A stretch of DNA of 64,000 nt, from positions 1-64,000 of the forward strand of contig JADZDM010000034.1 in NCBI GenBank assembly GCA_020851035.1, written 5' to 3'. A program made the position numbers and the translations under genes. The notes under the pieces were generated by a model that had not been told where the DNA came from, searched no databases, and saw nothing but the letters and a program-made list of their open reading frames with translations. This stretch comes from Gemmatimonadaceae bacterium. Lineage in GTDB: Bacteria > Gemmatimonadota > Gemmatimonadetes > Gemmatimonadales > Gemmatimonadaceae. This document shows positions 36,708 to 46,288 of the stretch, one piece after another. Each line of letters begins with the position of its first letter. Positions within the stretch are counted from its first letter, which is position 1.

Positions 36708-37205
36708 ATGGTCCACCTGACCGACCTCGAAGTCCGCGACCTCGCTCGCATGTCAGGCATCGTCGTCGATTCCGCCCTCAGGCTTCATCGCGACCTCGGC
36801 CCCGGCCTGCTCGAGTCGGTCTACGAGACGCTGCTCGCCCGCGCCCTGCAGAAGCAGGGCCTGGATGTGCAGCGACAGGTCCCGATCCGGTTCTCTTACG
36901 ACGGCGCTGACTTTCCGGTCGGCTTCCGTGCCGACATCCTGGTCGGCCACCAGCTCCTGGTCGAGGTGAAGTCGGTGGAGCAGACACTCAAGTCGCACGT
37001 CAAGCAGGTGGTCACGTACGTGCGCCTCGCCAACCTGCCTGCCGGCCTGCTCCTGAACTTCGGCGCCCCGCTCCTCAGGCTCGGCATGAAACGCATCGCG
37101 AACCATCCGCCGCTCACCGGGACACGGCTGCCGACGCACTTCGGTGCCACGCAGCCCGTCGAGGTCGATGGTGTGCAGTACCTGCACGGGACGGGACATG
37201 GGTGA
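36708..37205 (+). CDS. GxxExxY protein, PD-(D/E)XK nuclease fold
   Basis: A 165-residue member of the GxxExxY family. The naming motif is G33-LLE36-SV-Y39 in GPGLLESVYE. A complete PD-(D/E)XK core is visible: D76 in FRADILV, E86 and K88 in LLVEVKS, and the Q100-x3-Y104 motif in KQVVTYVRLA. The family is predicted to be a nuclease but has no established role. ATG 36708 is chosen because the in-frame residues upstream are translated repeat DNA. The gene lies directly after a palindromic repeat element, which may be its substrate (inference). Confidence 0.85.
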   Translation: MVHLTDLEVRDLARMSGIVVDSALRLHRDLGPGLLESVYETLLARALQKQGLDVQRQVPIRFSYDGADFPVGFRADILVGHQLLVEVKSVEQTLKSHVKQVVTYVRLANLPAGLLLNFGAPLLRLGMKRIANHPPLTGTRLPTHFGATQPVEVDGVQYLHGTGHG

Positions 37206-37298
37206 CGCACCGCCGCGAACGCCGCGCCGCATGCGTGACACATCAGGGATGGTTCGCGACGGCACGTGATGCGTGCGACGCAGTGTAGCTTGCGCCTG

Positions 37299-38054
37299 AT
37301 GCCACGCTCCGTCGCGTTCGTCCGTGTGCTGCTCCTGCTGGCTGTTGCGACCGCGTGCCGGCGACCGGACCCGATCGAGCTCGAGCGCATCCTCGAACGG
37401 GACCAGCTCCGGCGCGAAGTGGCAGGGTTCCGCGCACTGGAGAAGCTCGCACCCGGCAAGGTCATCGATCGCTCGCGCGAAGTCGTGATCACTGTCAGTG
37501 ATTCACTGCTGCGGTCGCTCGTGCAGGCCGCATTTCCGCTCACCATCGAGATCCGCAACCGCGCCGTCGTGACGCTCACCGGCGCAACCGTCCAGTTCCG
37601 CGCGAACGTCGCCCGTGTTGACCTGACCGGCACCGTGCGGCGGACCGCGTTCCCGCAGATTGCCGCGCAGGTCACGCTGCGCGGCGCACTCGACAAGTTC
37701 GTGGTGGATTCCACGCATGCCCTGCGGGCGCGAATCAGCGTCGATGATGCCAGCCTCGAGACGCCAAGTGGCGCGCCGGCGCCGCTCGATCCTCTCGTGA
37801 TCGCCGTGCTGCGCGGCATCGTGGAGCGCAGCCTGCCCGAACTCACCTCCGGGTTGCCCACCGTTGCCGTGCCCGTACGACTGGACGAGCGGATGGCGCT
37901 GCCCGGCTTCGGCCCGGAGGGGGCTCTGTCGATCGAGCCCAGCTCGGCGCCGATCTCGGTCGAGGCGCTGCGCGTGATCGCCTTCCAGAACCGGCTCTGG
38001 ATCGTGCTGCGCGTGGAGCTCGGTGGGTTCAGCGCGGCAGTCACCGCACCGTGA
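37299..38054 (+). CDS. putative lipoprotein of unknown function
   Basis: A 251-residue protein with a lipoprotein signal (MPRSVAFVRVLLLLAVATAC, lipobox ATAC at about residue 20). The mature part has repeated strand-like patterns (REVVITVSDSLLRSLVQAAF, VVTLTGATVQFRANVARVDL, AQVTLRGALDKFVVDS) and a late WIVLRVELGGF. The style recalls lipid-binding TULIP-type proteins such as LmeA/DUF2993, but no family was assigned. In-frame starts at 37266 and 37269 exist. Coupled to the next gene by GTGA. Confidence 0.6.
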   Translation: MPRSVAFVRVLLLLAVATACRRPDPIELERILERDQLRREVAGFRALEKLAPGKVIDRSREVVITVSDSLLRSLVQAAFPLTIEIRNRAVVTLTGATVQFRANVARVDLTGTVRRTAFPQIAAQVTLRGALDKFVVDSTHALRARISVDDASLETPSGAPAPLDPLVIAVLRGIVERSLPELTSGLPTVAVPVRLDERMALPGFGPEGALSIEPSSAPISVEALRVIAFQNRLWIVLRVELGGFSAAVTAP

Positions 38055-39106
38055 AGCATCGGATCCTTCGCATCCTGGCGGGCGCCGTGGTGCTCGCGAT
38101 GGCGGGGGCACTCGTCATGCTGATCCGTTTCCGGCTCCGGACCGAGCGCGAGGATCCCGCCACCGTGCGTCGTGAGATCGCGCAGCTCACCCGCCAGCGC
38201 GACTCGCTGCGAGCCGTGGTGTTCGACGTCGTCGGCACCAGCGACCTGCTCGACGGCAGGCCCGAGGGTGACATCGTGATCGGCCTGCCGACGCCGTTCG
38301 TGGACACCATCGTGCGCAGCGTGATCACCGGATGGTTCCACGACGTGGACCTGCGGCTCCCGCGCATGCGCCTGCACAAGGATGGCGACGTGCGCGCGAG
38401 GCTCGGGATCCTCGGGCGCCGCCGGGTGGGTACCTACTCGCTCGACATGACCCTCGACGGCGTGCGCGGGCGCCTGCAGCCCGGCAGCCCGGAGATGACG
38501 TTCGGCGGCGACGTGATCCGCCTCGTCCTGCCCGTGCGCGTGGCCAACGGCACCGGCGTAACGCGCATCACCGCGGGCTGGGAGTCGAAGGGGCTGGCCG
38601 GCCCGGTTTGCGGCGACATGACCGTCACCCGCGACGTCACCGGGCAGGTGCGCGCGCGCACCTACGTTGCACGTGGACGGCTGACGCTCAGCGCGGTGGA
38701 GGGGGCGGTGTACGCCGACCCCGACTTCCCGGATCTCTCGATGCGTCTTTTCGTGGACCCATCGCCCAGGTCCGTCGCCGCGCTCGATTCCATCCTGGGC
38801 AGCCGCGGCGGCCTGTGCGGGTACGCGGTGGACAAGTCTCGGGCGTCGGAGCGGATCCAGGCCCTCGTGGCCCGTGGCTTCCGGGTGCGGATCCCGCAGA
38901 AGTTCTTCCGGCCGGTGCACCTGCCGGTGGCCGTCCAGACCACAGTGCCCGTGGCCGGCCGGGCCGTGGCCCTGGAGGTCGCCGCCAGCGGCCTGGCGGT
39001 CACCCCGTCCGCCGTCTGGATCGCTGCGAGGGTGCGGGCCGCCCCTGGGGCGGTGCCGACGCCCGCCGCGCCGGCGCCGGCTGTGCAGGCGATCCGGCGT
39101 CCCTGA
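38051..39106 (+). CDS. membrane-anchored protein of unknown function
   Basis: A 351-residue protein with an N-terminal membrane helix (about 8-26), a short coiled segment (RREIAQLTRQRDSLRAV) and a long periplasmic part. It shares strand-like language with the previous gene (GDIVIGLPTPFVDTIVRSVI, DVRARLGILGRR, TYSLDMTLDGVRGRLQ), suggesting the two are related beta-rich proteins acting together. Two Cys (GPVCGDM, GGLCGYA) may pair. The C-terminus is Ala/Pro-rich. Start is GTG at 38051, overlapping the previous stop. Confidence 0.65.
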   Translation: MKHRILRILAGAVVLAMAGALVMLIRFRLRTEREDPATVRREIAQLTRQRDSLRAVVFDVVGTSDLLDGRPEGDIVIGLPTPFVDTIVRSVITGWFHDVDLRLPRMRLHKDGDVRARLGILGRRRVGTYSLDMTLDGVRGRLQPGSPEMTFGGDVIRLVLPVRVANGTGVTRITAGWESKGLAGPVCGDMTVTRDVTGQVRARTYVARGRLTLSAVEGAVYADPDFPDLSMRLFVDPSPRSVAALDSILGSRGGLCGYAVDKSRASERIQALVARGFRVRIPQKFFRPVHLPVAVQTTVPVAGRAVALEVAASGLAVTPSAVWIAARVRAAPGAVPTPAAPAPAVQAIRRP

Positions 39107-39160
39107 GGGGCGCTTGCCTCCCCACCGACCCCGCCCGGCGCCGGACCCGGGCCCACCCGG

Positions 39161-39178
39161 GACCGTCACGTGACGGTC
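39161..39178. promoter_or_regulatory. perfect 18-bp palindrome
   Basis: GACCGTCACGTGACGGTC is its own reverse complement. It lies 123 bp before the gene at 39302, and a second short inverted repeat (GCAACC/GGTTGC, 39179-39200) adjoins it. It may be an operator or part of a terminator for the gene ending at 39106; no T-run follows. Confidence 0.4.
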
Positions 39179-39301
39179 GCAACCGTGGCCCGGGGGTTGC
39201 AGGATGACCACCGCACTATCAAGCTCAACGGTTGGGTGTGGACCGGCGCCGTGAAGCCAGGGCCTCCCGTCGTTTGATCTCCCCCCGCACGAGCCGTACC
39301 G

Positions 39302-40138
39302 ATGAGCGCAGCGCTGCATCGCCTGCTGGATTCCGCGCTCGCCGCGCCCGGCATTTCCACCATCGTCGAAAGACGCTTCGATCGGCTGTTTGCCTCGGGC
39401 GCTCTCCCGGGCATGTGTCACGGGGTGTTCCGCTCGTACGCCGCGGCGGCGGCGGCAGCACCGGACACGCTGCCGCTCGGCTACGACAACGAGGCGTCTG
39501 CCCGCCTCTATCACGAACGCATGGACCGGGTCTACCCTGGTGACTACCCGGCGATGCTCTGGCTGCAGAAGCTCTTCGCCGCCGGCGTCACGCGGGTCTT
39601 CGACCTCGGCGGGCACGTCGGCATCAGCTATTACGCCTACCAGGAGTACGTCGACTACCCCGACGCGCTGCGCTGGGAGCTGTTCGACGTGCCGGCCGTG
39701 CTCGACGCGGCAGCTGGCATCGCCGCGAAGCGCGACACGCGCCGGGCGCTGCACGTCACGGACAGCCTCGCCGGCGCCGCGCAGTGTGACCTGCTGTTCA
39801 CCGCCGGCTGCCTGCAGTATCTCGAGGTGCCCCTCGCGCAGCAGCTGCGCACGCTGCCCGCGATGCCCGAGTGGATCCTCATCAACGTCGTGCCCATGCA
39901 CGAGCACACCGACTTCTGGACGGTGCAGAGCATCCAGACCGCCTTCTGCCCGTACCACGTGCAGCACGGCGACAGTTTCTTCAGCGACCTGGCGGCGCTG
40001 GGATACGACGTGGTCGACCGCTGGGTGAACGCCGAGAAGCACTGCACCGTGAAGTTCCGCAGCTACCACAGCGTGAAGGGGTACGTGGGTGCGGTGCTGC
40101 GCCGCCGGCAGGGCGGGGGCCGCGGGCTGGCCGGCTGA
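39302..40138 (+). CDS. TIGR04325 family methyltransferase
   Basis: A 278-residue protein of the TIGR04325 (LIC12133) putative methyltransferase family. The N-terminal region has GVFRSYAAA and LGYDNEASARLYHERM. The SAM-binding-like motif reads RVFDLGGHVGISYYAYQEYV, and LLFTAGCLQYLE with EWILINVVPMHEH follow. Relatives occur in polysaccharide or lipopolysaccharide loci, yet no such genes flank it here. Its substrate is unknown. It converges with the GGDEF-EAL gene, separated by 9 bp. Confidence 0.85.
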   Translation: MSAALHRLLDSALAAPGISTIVERRFDRLFASGALPGMCHGVFRSYAAAAAAAPDTLPLGYDNEASARLYHERMDRVYPGDYPAMLWLQKLFAAGVTRVFDLGGHVGISYYAYQEYVDYPDALRWELFDVPAVLDAAAGIAAKRDTRRALHVTDSLAGAAQCDLLFTAGCLQYLEVPLAQQLRTLPAMPEWILINVVPMHEHTDFWTVQSIQTAFCPYHVQHGDSFFSDLAALGYDVVDRWVNAEKHCTVKFRSYHSVKGYVGAVLRRRQGGGRGLAG

Positions 40139-40147
40139 CCGGCCGCC

Positions 40148-42427
40148 TCACTCGCCGCTGGCGAGCGCGCGGGTGTTGGCCCGCGCCTCCTCGGCCAGGA
40201 CGGGATCGTCGTGGGTGGCGAGGTAGATCAGCGCGTCGTTGATCGGCAGCGGGTGGCTGAAGAGGAACCCCTGGCCGGCGTTGCAGCCGAGCTGCGTGAG
40301 CGCCTTCTGCTGCGTGCTCCGCTCGATGCCCTCGGCCACCACGTCCACGCCCAGCGAGTGCGCCAGCGTGATCATCGTCCGCACGAACGACGCCTCGCGC
40401 TCGCCGAGGTCCATGCGCGCGACGAAGGTGCGGTCGATCTTCAGCTCGTCCACCGGGAAGTACTGCAGCTGGCTCAGGGACGAGTAGCCGGTGCCGAAGT
40501 CGTCGATGGCGATGCGCACGCCGAGGGCGCGGATGGCCTGCAAGGTCGCGTGCGCCGTGTCGGGCGCGCGCATCATCTGGCTCTCGGTGATCTCCAGCAC
40601 GAGCAGGTGCGGATCGAGCCCCGACTGTGCCAGCGCCGACTTCACGTCGTCCAGCAGGTGCTCGTGCTCGAGCTGGCGCGGGGCCAGATTGACGGAGATG
40701 CTGGGTGTGTCGCCGGCGCGCTCGGCCCACCCGGCGGCGTAGCAGCACGCCTCGCGCATCGCCCAGCGCCCGATCGGCACGATCACCCCTGTCTCCTCGG
40801 CCACCGCGAGGAACTCCGCCGGCCAGACCAGGCCGCGGCGCGGGTGCCGCCAACGCAGCAGCGCCTCGAAGCCGCGCAGCGCACCGGTCTGCAGGTTCAT
40901 CAGCGGCTGGAAGTGCAGCTCGAACTCGTGGTGCAGCACCGCGCGACGCAGGTCCTGCTCGAGTTCCAGCCACGACTGCGCCCGCGCCAGCATGCTCGGG
41001 TCGAAGAGGCGGGCGCACTGCTTGCCCGCGTTCTTCGCGGCATACATCGCCACGTCGGCGTTGCGGAGCACGGCGTCGCCGGCCTCGCCTGACGTGGCCA
41101 GCGCGATCCCGATGCTCACGTTCACCACCACCTCGCGATCGGCCACCGTCACCGGCCGCGAGATCACGCGCAGCAGCCGGTCCGCCAGCTGGTGCACCTC
41201 CTCCTCGCCCTGCACCGACTCGATCACGATCGCGAACTCGTCGCCGCCGAGCCGGGCCACCGTCTCACCGGCCCGCACCGCCACGGTGATGCGCTGGGCC
41301 ACCGCGCGCAGGAGCTGGTCCCCGGCGGCATGGCCGAGCGAGTCGTTGACGCGCTTGAAGCCATCCAGGTCGAGCAGCAGCACGGCCACGAACGACCGGT
41401 TCCGCGAGCGGCGCTTGAGGGCGTGGCGGAGCCGGTCGTGGAAGAGCGCACGGTTCGCGAGGCCCGTGAGGTCGTCCTGGAACGCGCGGCGCACGAGCTC
41501 CTCCTCCATCCGCTTCCGCTCCGTCACGTCCTGCAGCATCACCATCAGCCGCGACTCGATCCCCGCCTGCACGCGCGCGACCGTGAGCTGCCCCCAGACG
41601 ATCGTGCCGTCCTTGTGCTCGAAGCGCTGCTCCAACGTGACCGACTCGCGTGCCGCCGTCATCAGCTCGGCGCAGGCGCTCGCGATCCCCTTCACGTCCT
41701 CCGGGGCGAGGAAGCGCTCGATCGGCGCGCCCACCATCTCGTCCGGCGTGTAGCCGAGCATGTCGCGGCAGGCGGGGTTCGCCTGCAGGATCGTGCCGTC
41801 CACCGACAGCACCTGGATCGCGATGCCGGCGTAGTCGAAGAAGGCCTGGAATCGCGCCGAGCTGTCGCGCTCCGCCCGTTCGGCGGCGCGCTGCGCCGTG
41901 ACATCGCGCACCATGACCAGCACCGCCGGCACGTCGGCGAGGAGGATGTCGAGGCCCTGCACCTCGCACTCCACCGTGCGCCCGTCGCGCGCATGCAGCA
42001 GTGTCTCCACCACGCCCATCGCCTCGATCGGCTCGTCGCCGGCCAGGTTGGACAGGAACCGGCACCCCATCGTGCAGAGCTGCAACGCATCGACCGCCGT
42101 GCCGGCCACCTCGGTGGACGCCCAGCCGAAGGTGCGCTCGGCCGCGGCGTTCCAGTCCAGCACCACCCGGTCCGAGCGCCGCAGCACGAACGTCGGGTGC
42201 GGGACGCCGTCGAAGAGCCGCTTGTACCGCGCCTCCGAGGCGCGCACCTTGGCAAAGCGCTCCTCGAGCTCCATCGAGAGCTCGTCCATCGTCCGTGACG
42301 AGAGGGCACGGTCGCGCTGCATGTCCTCCAGTGCGAGGCTGGCGGCATCGAGCACGGCCTGCATCGCCGGCGTGAGCGGCGTCGCCCCGAGGTGCCTCCG
42401 GACCGGACGTGCGAGCGCCGGATGCAT
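40148..42427 (-). CDS. PAS-GGDEF-EAL cyclic-di-GMP signalling protein
   Basis: A 759-residue soluble protein: an N-terminal coiled region (30-65), PAS domains at about 66-180 and 190-305 (RFQAFFDYAGIAIQVLSVDG; GTIVWGQLTV), GGDEF with RLGGDEFAI at 392-400, and EAL with GFEALLRWRHPRRG from 519 and IDDFGTGYSS at 641-650. Both catalytic signatures are intact, so it could make and degrade c-di-GMP. Its start overlaps the FIST gene stop by TGATG, so FIST output and c-di-GMP turnover are probably linked. Confidence 0.94.
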   Translation of the reverse strand: MHPALARPVRRHLGATPLTPAMQAVLDAASLALEDMQRDRALSSRTMDELSMELEERFAKVRASEARYKRLFDGVPHPTFVLRRSDRVVLDWNAAAERTFGWASTEVAGTAVDALQLCTMGCRFLSNLAGDEPIEAMGVVETLLHARDGRTVECEVQGLDILLADVPAVLVMVRDVTAQRAAERAERDSSARFQAFFDYAGIAIQVLSVDGTILQANPACRDMLGYTPDEMVGAPIERFLAPEDVKGIASACAELMTAARESVTLEQRFEHKDGTIVWGQLTVARVQAGIESRLMVMLQDVTERKRMEEELVRRAFQDDLTGLANRALFHDRLRHALKRRSRNRSFVAVLLLDLDGFKRVNDSLGHAAGDQLLRAVAQRITVAVRAGETVARLGGDEFAIVIESVQGEEEVHQLADRLLRVISRPVTVADREVVVNVSIGIALATSGEAGDAVLRNADVAMYAAKNAGKQCARLFDPSMLARAQSWLELEQDLRRAVLHHEFELHFQPLMNLQTGALRGFEALLRWRHPRRGLVWPAEFLAVAEETGVIVPIGRWAMREACCYAAGWAERAGDTPSISVNLAPRQLEHEHLLDDVKSALAQSGLDPHLLVLEITESQMMRAPDTAHATLQAIRALGVRIAIDDFGTGYSSLSQLQYFPVDELKIDRTFVARMDLGEREASFVRTMITLAHSLGVDVVAEGIERSTQQKALTQLGCNAGQGFLFSHPLPINDALIYLATHDDPVLAEEARANTRALASGE

Positions 42428-43569
42428 CAGCGCTCGCCGATCGCGGTGATGGTCATCGTCTGGTTGTGGAGCAGCGCGCGCTGGCCGGCCGCGCCGGACG
42501 GTGGCGAGATCTCACCGTTGCTGTAGTAACCCGTGATCACGGCACCCGGAGCGAGCTGCGACACTTCCTCCACCTCCTCCTCCACGCGGCTGCGCAACAC
42601 CTCGCGACGGCCGATGCACGAGACGCAGAACATCGCGGCCGGCTCCACGCCGTCCATCTCGGCGCGGGCGGCGCTGGCGGCGAGGTGGGCGCCGTCGAGG
42701 ATGCTGTCGTTGGTGGAGCGCATCAGCCGCACCCGGTACCCCTGCGGCATCGCGCCGGCGAACCGCAGCGACCCTTCCGCCTCGTCGATGCCGAGGATCG
42801 TGCGCACGACACTCGGCGCACCGTCCGCGGCGGTGAGCGCGAGGGGGAAGAGCAGGGCACTGCCGGGCAGCTCCGCGGCGAGGTCGCCGAGGTAGCGCCG
42901 GTAGATGTCCAGCGCCCGCTGGTCGTCGAGCTCGAGCACCGTGGTGCCGTACGCGCGTGAGATCACGCGCTCGGGGCCGAACGGCTCCCAGCCACCGGCG
43001 CTGCCGGTGCCGATCGCCAGCGAGGCGCCGCAGAGGGCCACGGCCACCACACGTCGTTCCGCGGGTGGCCCGTCCACACCCACCCCGGTGCGGACGAACG
43101 CCACGCCGTCACTGGCCAGTCCGCCGGAGACCGACACGCCGGCGGGCAGTCCCGCCGTGAGTGTCGCCGTGAATTCGGAGCCATCGATGTACAGGCCATC
43201 GAGGAAGAGCAGGACGTGGCGAAGCTCGGCGAGTCCTGCCAGTTCCGCGGCCAGGTCACTGCCCATCGCCGCCGACGGAAGGATGCCGGCACCGTCATGC
43301 TGCACCACGTGCACGCGCGCGCGCTCGAAGGCCAGACCGGTCACGACGACGTCGGCGTCCACGACGTCCAGCCCGTCGATCTGGCCCCCGGCCGTCGAGT
43401 AGACGAGGCGCGCGTTGGGCCAGCGCGCGGCGACATCGTCGAACCACGACTGCGGCGGTGCGTCCACAGGCCCGAACGCCAGCAGGAGCTGCACGGCGCC
43501 CTGCGGATCCGCCGCAGTGCCGTCGCTCCAGCCGGAGACGGGTGACCACCTGTGGGAGAAGGCGCGCAT
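42427..43569 (-). CDS. FIST domain sensory protein
   Basis: A 380-residue protein with FIST_N (about 20-210; LVYSTAGGQIDG, VSGGLASDGV) and FIST_C (about 220-365; FAGAMPQGYRVRLMR, MFCVSCIGRREVL, TGYYSNGEI). FIST proteins bind small ligands and are often beside signalling genes. No membrane helix is seen. ATG at 43569 is taken, since upstream residues are Arg/Pro-rich and unlike the family start. It sits between the chemoreceptor and the GGDEF-EAL gene on the same strand. Confidence 0.9.
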   Translation of the reverse strand: MRAFSHRWSPVSGWSDGTAADPQGAVQLLLAFGPVDAPPQSWFDDVAARWPNARLVYSTAGGQIDGLDVVDADVVVTGLAFERARVHVVQHDGAGILPSAAMGSDLAAELAGLAELRHVLLFLDGLYIDGSEFTATLTAGLPAGVSVSGGLASDGVAFVRTGVGVDGPPAERRVVAVALCGASLAIGTGSAGGWEPFGPERVISRAYGTTVLELDDQRALDIYRRYLGDLAAELPGSALLFPLALTAADGAPSVVRTILGIDEAEGSLRFAGAMPQGYRVRLMRSTNDSILDGAHLAASAARAEMDGVEPAAMFCVSCIGRREVLRSRVEEEVEEVSQLAPGAVITGYYSNGEISPPSGAAGQRALLHNQTMTITAIGER

Positions 43570-43699
43570 GGACAGCCGGGAAGAGGGGAACTGGCAGGGC
43601 GGGCGCCGCCAGTGTGGAGGGTGAGTTTCGACTGTGCGCCGGGGAACTTGAGAACGGCTGTTCACCATCGCGGCCCCCGGTGCCGGCCGCGCAGCCGGG

Positions 43700-46123
43700 T
43701 CAGAAGCCCATCAGTTCATCGACCGGCTCGTCCAGTGCCTCGAGCGCCGGCGCCGGCCGTGCCGGGGGACGGGCCGCCGGCACCGGCGGCCGCTTCGTCG
43801 CGCCGCCGCGACCAGTCGGCTCCCGGCGATCGCGGTTCGCCCAGTCGCGCGTCTTGAACCCCTTCGCGGCATCGCCCAGTCGCGCGGCCTGCGCCCGCAT
43901 CTCCTCGGCACCCGACGCCCCTTCCTCGGCGCCGGCGGCCACGCTCTGGGCGAGGCTGTTCAGCTCACTCATGCGTCCCGTGATGTCGCGCACCTGGTCG
44001 CGCTGCGAGGTGATCTCGCGCGTCATCCCGGCCGCCATCTCGTCCACACGCTCCACGGCGGTGGCGATGGCACCCAGCACGCGCTGCACGTCGTCGCGCA
44101 GCGTCACGCCGCGATCGGCGTCCTGCACCGCCGCCTCGATCATCGCGCTGGTGCTCCGGGCGGCCTCCGCACTGCGCAGGGCCAGCGCGCGCACCTCCTC
44201 GGCCACCACCGCGAAACCGCGGCCGGCGTCGCCCGCGCGGGCCGCCTCCACCGCCGCGTTCAGCGCCAGCAGGTTGGTCTGGAACGCGATCTCGTCGATC
44301 GTCTTGACCACCCGGCTGGTGGCGTCGCTCGATTCCTTGATGCGCGTGATCGCCTCACCCAGGTCGCTCGCCACCCGCGTGCCGTCCTGGACGTTCGCGC
44401 GCGCGGAGCCCGCGAGCGCCGTGACCTCCGAGGCGCTCGCCGCCACCCGTTCCGCGAGCTGCGCCAGATCCTGCGCGGCGTGGTCCACGGCCTCGATGGC
44501 CTGCGCCTGCCGCTGCGCATTGTGCGCCAGCGTCTCGCTGGTGGAGGCGATGTCCTCCGACGCGTCCGACACCTGGTACACCGACTGGCGCACCTGCCGC
44601 ATCGCCACCGAGAGCTGCTCGGCGGCGGTGTTCACGGACTGGGCGATCGCGTCGTAGTCCCCCTGGTACGTGCCGAGCATCCGCACCTCGAGGTCGCGGT
44701 TCGCCATCTTCTCGAGCGCACGCTTGGCCTCCGAGAGCGGCGTCTCGATCGCGTCGAGCATGCGGTTCAGCTCCTGCACCAGTTCCCGGAACTCTCCTTC
44801 GAACTCATCCGGGTTGGCGCGCACGGTGAGCGAGCCGGCTACGGCGGAATCGGCCATCTGGCGACTGGTCTTCACCAGCGAGCGCATCGTGTCCTGCACC
44901 AGCGCCACGGCCACGCCGGTGCCGCGCGAGGCGGTGATCATGCCGTCCAGGCTCCCGGCCATCGTCCCCAGTTCGTCATTGCTCCGGATGGCGAGGAGCG
45001 GGATGTCGTCGTCGATGGTGCCCTCGAACTGCCCGCGTGACAGCCGGCTGAGCACGTCCTGGATCTGCACCAGCAGCTGCGACTGCACCTGCTGCGCACG
45101 GTCGGTCACGCGCATCGTGACGCGGAGCACGTGACGGATGGTCTGCGTGGCGGTGAGGATCGAGACCAGCAGCACGCAGAGGCTGGTGACCAGCACGAGG
45201 ACCAGTGTGGTGAGCGCCGAGGTGGAGGCGTCACGGGCGTGCGCCGCGACGGTGTCGGTGAGCGCGACCTCGATCGCCCGCTGTGCCTGAATCTGGACGG
45301 TGGTGGTGCTGAACCACTCCGCCGGATCCGCCTTCACCGATGCGCCACCCACGCCGGCGTACGCGACGTCGCGGATCGCCGCGATGCGTCGCGCCTCCGG
45401 TGCGACCGCCATCGCCTTGAGCCGCGCGACGACCGCATCGGTCGCCCCGTTGCGGAGCTGCTCGAGTGCGATCTCCTGTCCGGCCACGGCCGTGATCCAG
45501 TCCCGGTACACGTCGTTGTCGGAGAACGCGCCGAGTGTCAGCACCGAGTTGAGGGCCCCGCGTTCGCGCGCCGCCCACTCCTTCAGGTGCCCCACCGCGT
45601 CGATCTGGCGGAGCGCCACGCGGGCGTCGCCGTCCGTCACGTCCCTGGTGAAGTCGTTGATCCCCTGCCGCATCACCGCGATGAACGCAGAGTAGCGCGC
45701 CTGGACCTGCGGCGCCGCGATCTGCCGCGAGTCCACGGCGGCGCGCGTGAGGGCGGCGCTGTCGATCGCGGACTCGATGCGGACCGCAGTGGCCGAGAGT
45801 CGTGCGATCCGCGTCGTCGCCATCGAGGCGCGATAGAGGTCGCGCACGCTGTCGGCGCGCAGGCGCTGGGCCGCGAGCTCCGGTGCGAACCGCGTGCCGC
45901 CGCTGGCGATGTAGCCGGCGGAGAGGCCGCGCTCGGCCTGCATCTCGTGGATCAGTGCGGTGGTCGTGCCCTCGAGGATCGCGATCCGCTCGAGATCGCG
46001 GCCCTGCTGCCAGCGTCCATACTGCGTCTTCACCACGACGCCGGCAAAGGCGATGGCGATCAGCAACGGCAGTCCGGCCGCAAGCGTGAGCTTGCCGCGG
46101 AGGCCGGAAAACAGTGTGCGCAT
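43700..46123 (-). CDS. methyl-accepting chemotaxis protein with NIT sensor domain
   Basis: An 807-residue chemoreceptor. TM1 is at 13-31; the periplasmic part (40-295) contains a nitrate/nitrite-sensing (NIT) type domain with [16 protein letters not shown] and [10 protein letters not shown]2 is at 303-325. HAMP-like linkers follow, then the signalling tip with [20 protein letters not shown] at 607-626 and the [18 protein letters not shown] continuation. The tail is Pro/Ala-rich and lacks a CheR-tethering pentapeptide. A sigma-28-like promoter lies upstream. First gene of a probable MCP-FIST-GGDEF/EAL operon. Confidence 0.94.
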   Translation of the reverse strand: MRTLFSGLRGKLTLAAGLPLLIAIAFAGVVVKTQYGRWQQGRDLERIAILEGTTTALIHEMQAERGLSAGYIASGGTRFAPELAAQRLRADSVRDLYRASMATTRIARLSATAVRIESAIDSAALTRAAVDSRQIAAPQVQARYSAFIAVMRQGINDFTRDVTDGDARVALRQIDAVGHLKEWAARERGALNSVLTLGAFSDNDVYRDWITAVAGQEIALEQLRNGATDAVVARLKAMAVAPEARRIAAIRDVAYAGVGGASVKADPAEWFSTTTVQIQAQRAIEVALTDTVAAHARDASTSALTTLVLVLVTSLCVLLVSILTATQTIRHVLRVTMRVTDRAQQVQSQLLVQIQDVLSRLSRGQFEGTIDDDIPLLAIRSNDELGTMAGSLDGMITASRGTGVAVALVQDTMRSLVKTSRQMADSAVAGSLTVRANPDEFEGEFRELVQELNRMLDAIETPLSEAKRALEKMANRDLEVRMLGTYQGDYDAIAQSVNTAAEQLSVAMRQVRQSVYQVSDASEDIASTSETLAHNAQRQAQAIEAVDHAAQDLAQLAERVAASASEVTALAGSARANVQDGTRVASDLGEAITRIKESSDATSRVVKTIDEIAFQTNLLALNAAVEAARAGDAGRGFAVVAEEVRALALRSAEAARSTSAMIEAAVQDADRGVTLRDDVQRVLGAIATAVERVDEMAAGMTREITSQRDQVRDITGRMSELNSLAQSVAAGAEEGASGAEEMRAQAARLGDAAKGFKTRDWANRDRREPTGRGGATKRPPVPAARPPARPAPALEALDEPVDELMGF

Positions 46124-46178
46124 AGGTGGGTGGGGCAGCCGGTGTTCGTTGGTGCAGCGAAGGGCGTCTTCACCTCAC

Positions 46179-46206
46179 TTATCGGCAGGGATACAGGGCG
46201 GCTTGA
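46179..46206 (-). promoter_or_regulatory. sigma-28 (FliA)-like promoter
   Basis: On the minus strand TCAA (46206-46203) is followed 16 bp later by GCCGATAA (46186-46179), an exact match to the flagellar -10 element. The consensus TAAA-N15-GCCGATAA differs by one base and one spacer position. The expected start is about 46171, 48 nt before the chemoreceptor ATG. Confidence 0.65.
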
Positions 46207-46288
46207 CGATCGTTGTATTGGCGCACGTTCATACTTGGCCGCCGGGCGGTGGACCGTGGCGTGATGTACCACCCTTATCGCCACACCA

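Noticed and set aside
36896-40069. 1057-residue minus-strand frame
   Set aside because: It runs opposite four convincing genes (GxxExxY, the two envelope proteins and the methyltransferase) and is low in complexity.
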